5,266 nt of DNA from Flavobacterium sp. (GTDB taxonomy: Bacteria > Bacteroidota > Bacteroidia > Flavobacteriales > Flavobacteriaceae), in assembly GCA_003449615.1 (NCBI GenBank), contig DMHA01000196.1, forward strand, positions 1 to 5,266. The letters are read 5' to 3'. The notes under the pieces were generated by a model that did no database searches, was not told the origin of the DNA, and saw nothing but the letters and a program-made list of their open reading frames with translations. A program made the position numbers and the translations under genes. Below are positions 5,266 to 5,266 of this stretch, piece after piece. The stretch's first letter is position 1; the number at the start of each line of letters is the position of its first letter.

Positions 5266-5266
5266 T

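Larger units (their letters stand above)
4723..5266. other. 544-bp stretch without a convincing gene, rich in palindromes and short repeats
   Basis: No open frame here has a credible start and a recognisable product. From left to right it holds a weak terminator hairpin, an imperfect hairpin (4789-4808), an 18-bp perfect palindrome (4849-4866), an inverted copy of the first hairpin's sequence (4924-4943), a run of six C (4975-4980), a 13-bp tandem repeat (5131-5169) and a hairpin at the right edge. I recognise no RNA gene in it. Confidence 0.7.

Noticed and set aside
4723..5266. Insertion sequence or small RNA gene
   Set aside because: No transposase remnant, no clear target duplication, and no recognisable tRNA, riboswitch or other RNA fold beyond simple hairpins. 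A non-autonomous repeat remains possible and is reported as such.

Overview
The window looks like chromosomal DNA from a flavobacterium or close relative in the Bacteroidetes. It is AT-rich. No start codon has a purine-rich Shine-Dalgarno site, only A-rich leaders. The non-coding stretches carry short palindromes and small tandem repeats of a kind I associate with Flavobacterium genomes, and the protein sequences have a Bacteroidetes character. These points rest on reading and memory, not on a search.

Layout: three genes read leftward (minus strand) in the order sugar permease (FucP type, 2452-3741), UxaA-family sugar-acid dehydratase (780-2435), and short-chain dehydrogenase (1-596, running off the left edge). 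A divergent AraC-family regulator with a cupin sensor domain reads rightward (3856-4722). The permease and dehydratase are 16 bp apart and almost certainly co-transcribed. The dehydrogenase follows after 183 bp that contain two blocks of 7-bp tandem repeats. The 114 bp between fucP and araC is the only shared control region and holds candidate divergent promoter elements and inverted repeats.

How the genes could work together: the permease imports a sugar with protons. An oxidation and a lactone-opening step, whose genes are not in the window, would give the aldonate. The UxaA-type enzyme would remove water to give a 2-keto-3-deoxy acid, and the SDR would oxidise that product. This is the logic of the non-phosphorylating L-fucose route known from Xanthomonas, with a UxaA-type dehydratase standing in for the enolase-superfamily fuconate dehydratase. 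L-fuconate and D-altronate (the classical UxaA substrate) have the same configuration at C2-C4, which makes the substitution chemically reasonable. The substrate is inferred, not proven; a related 6-deoxy or hexuronate-derived acid is possible.

The right end (4723-5266) has no convincing gene. It contains a probable weak terminator, an 18-bp perfect palindrome lying between two near-identical inverted 20-bp arms (a possible decayed palindromic or mobile repeat), a 13-bp tandem repeat and a hairpin at the very edge. I see no RNA gene, CRISPR array, transposase or phage gene. The window reads as an ordinary sugar-catabolic locus with some interesting details, and I do not see evidence for a wholly new system.
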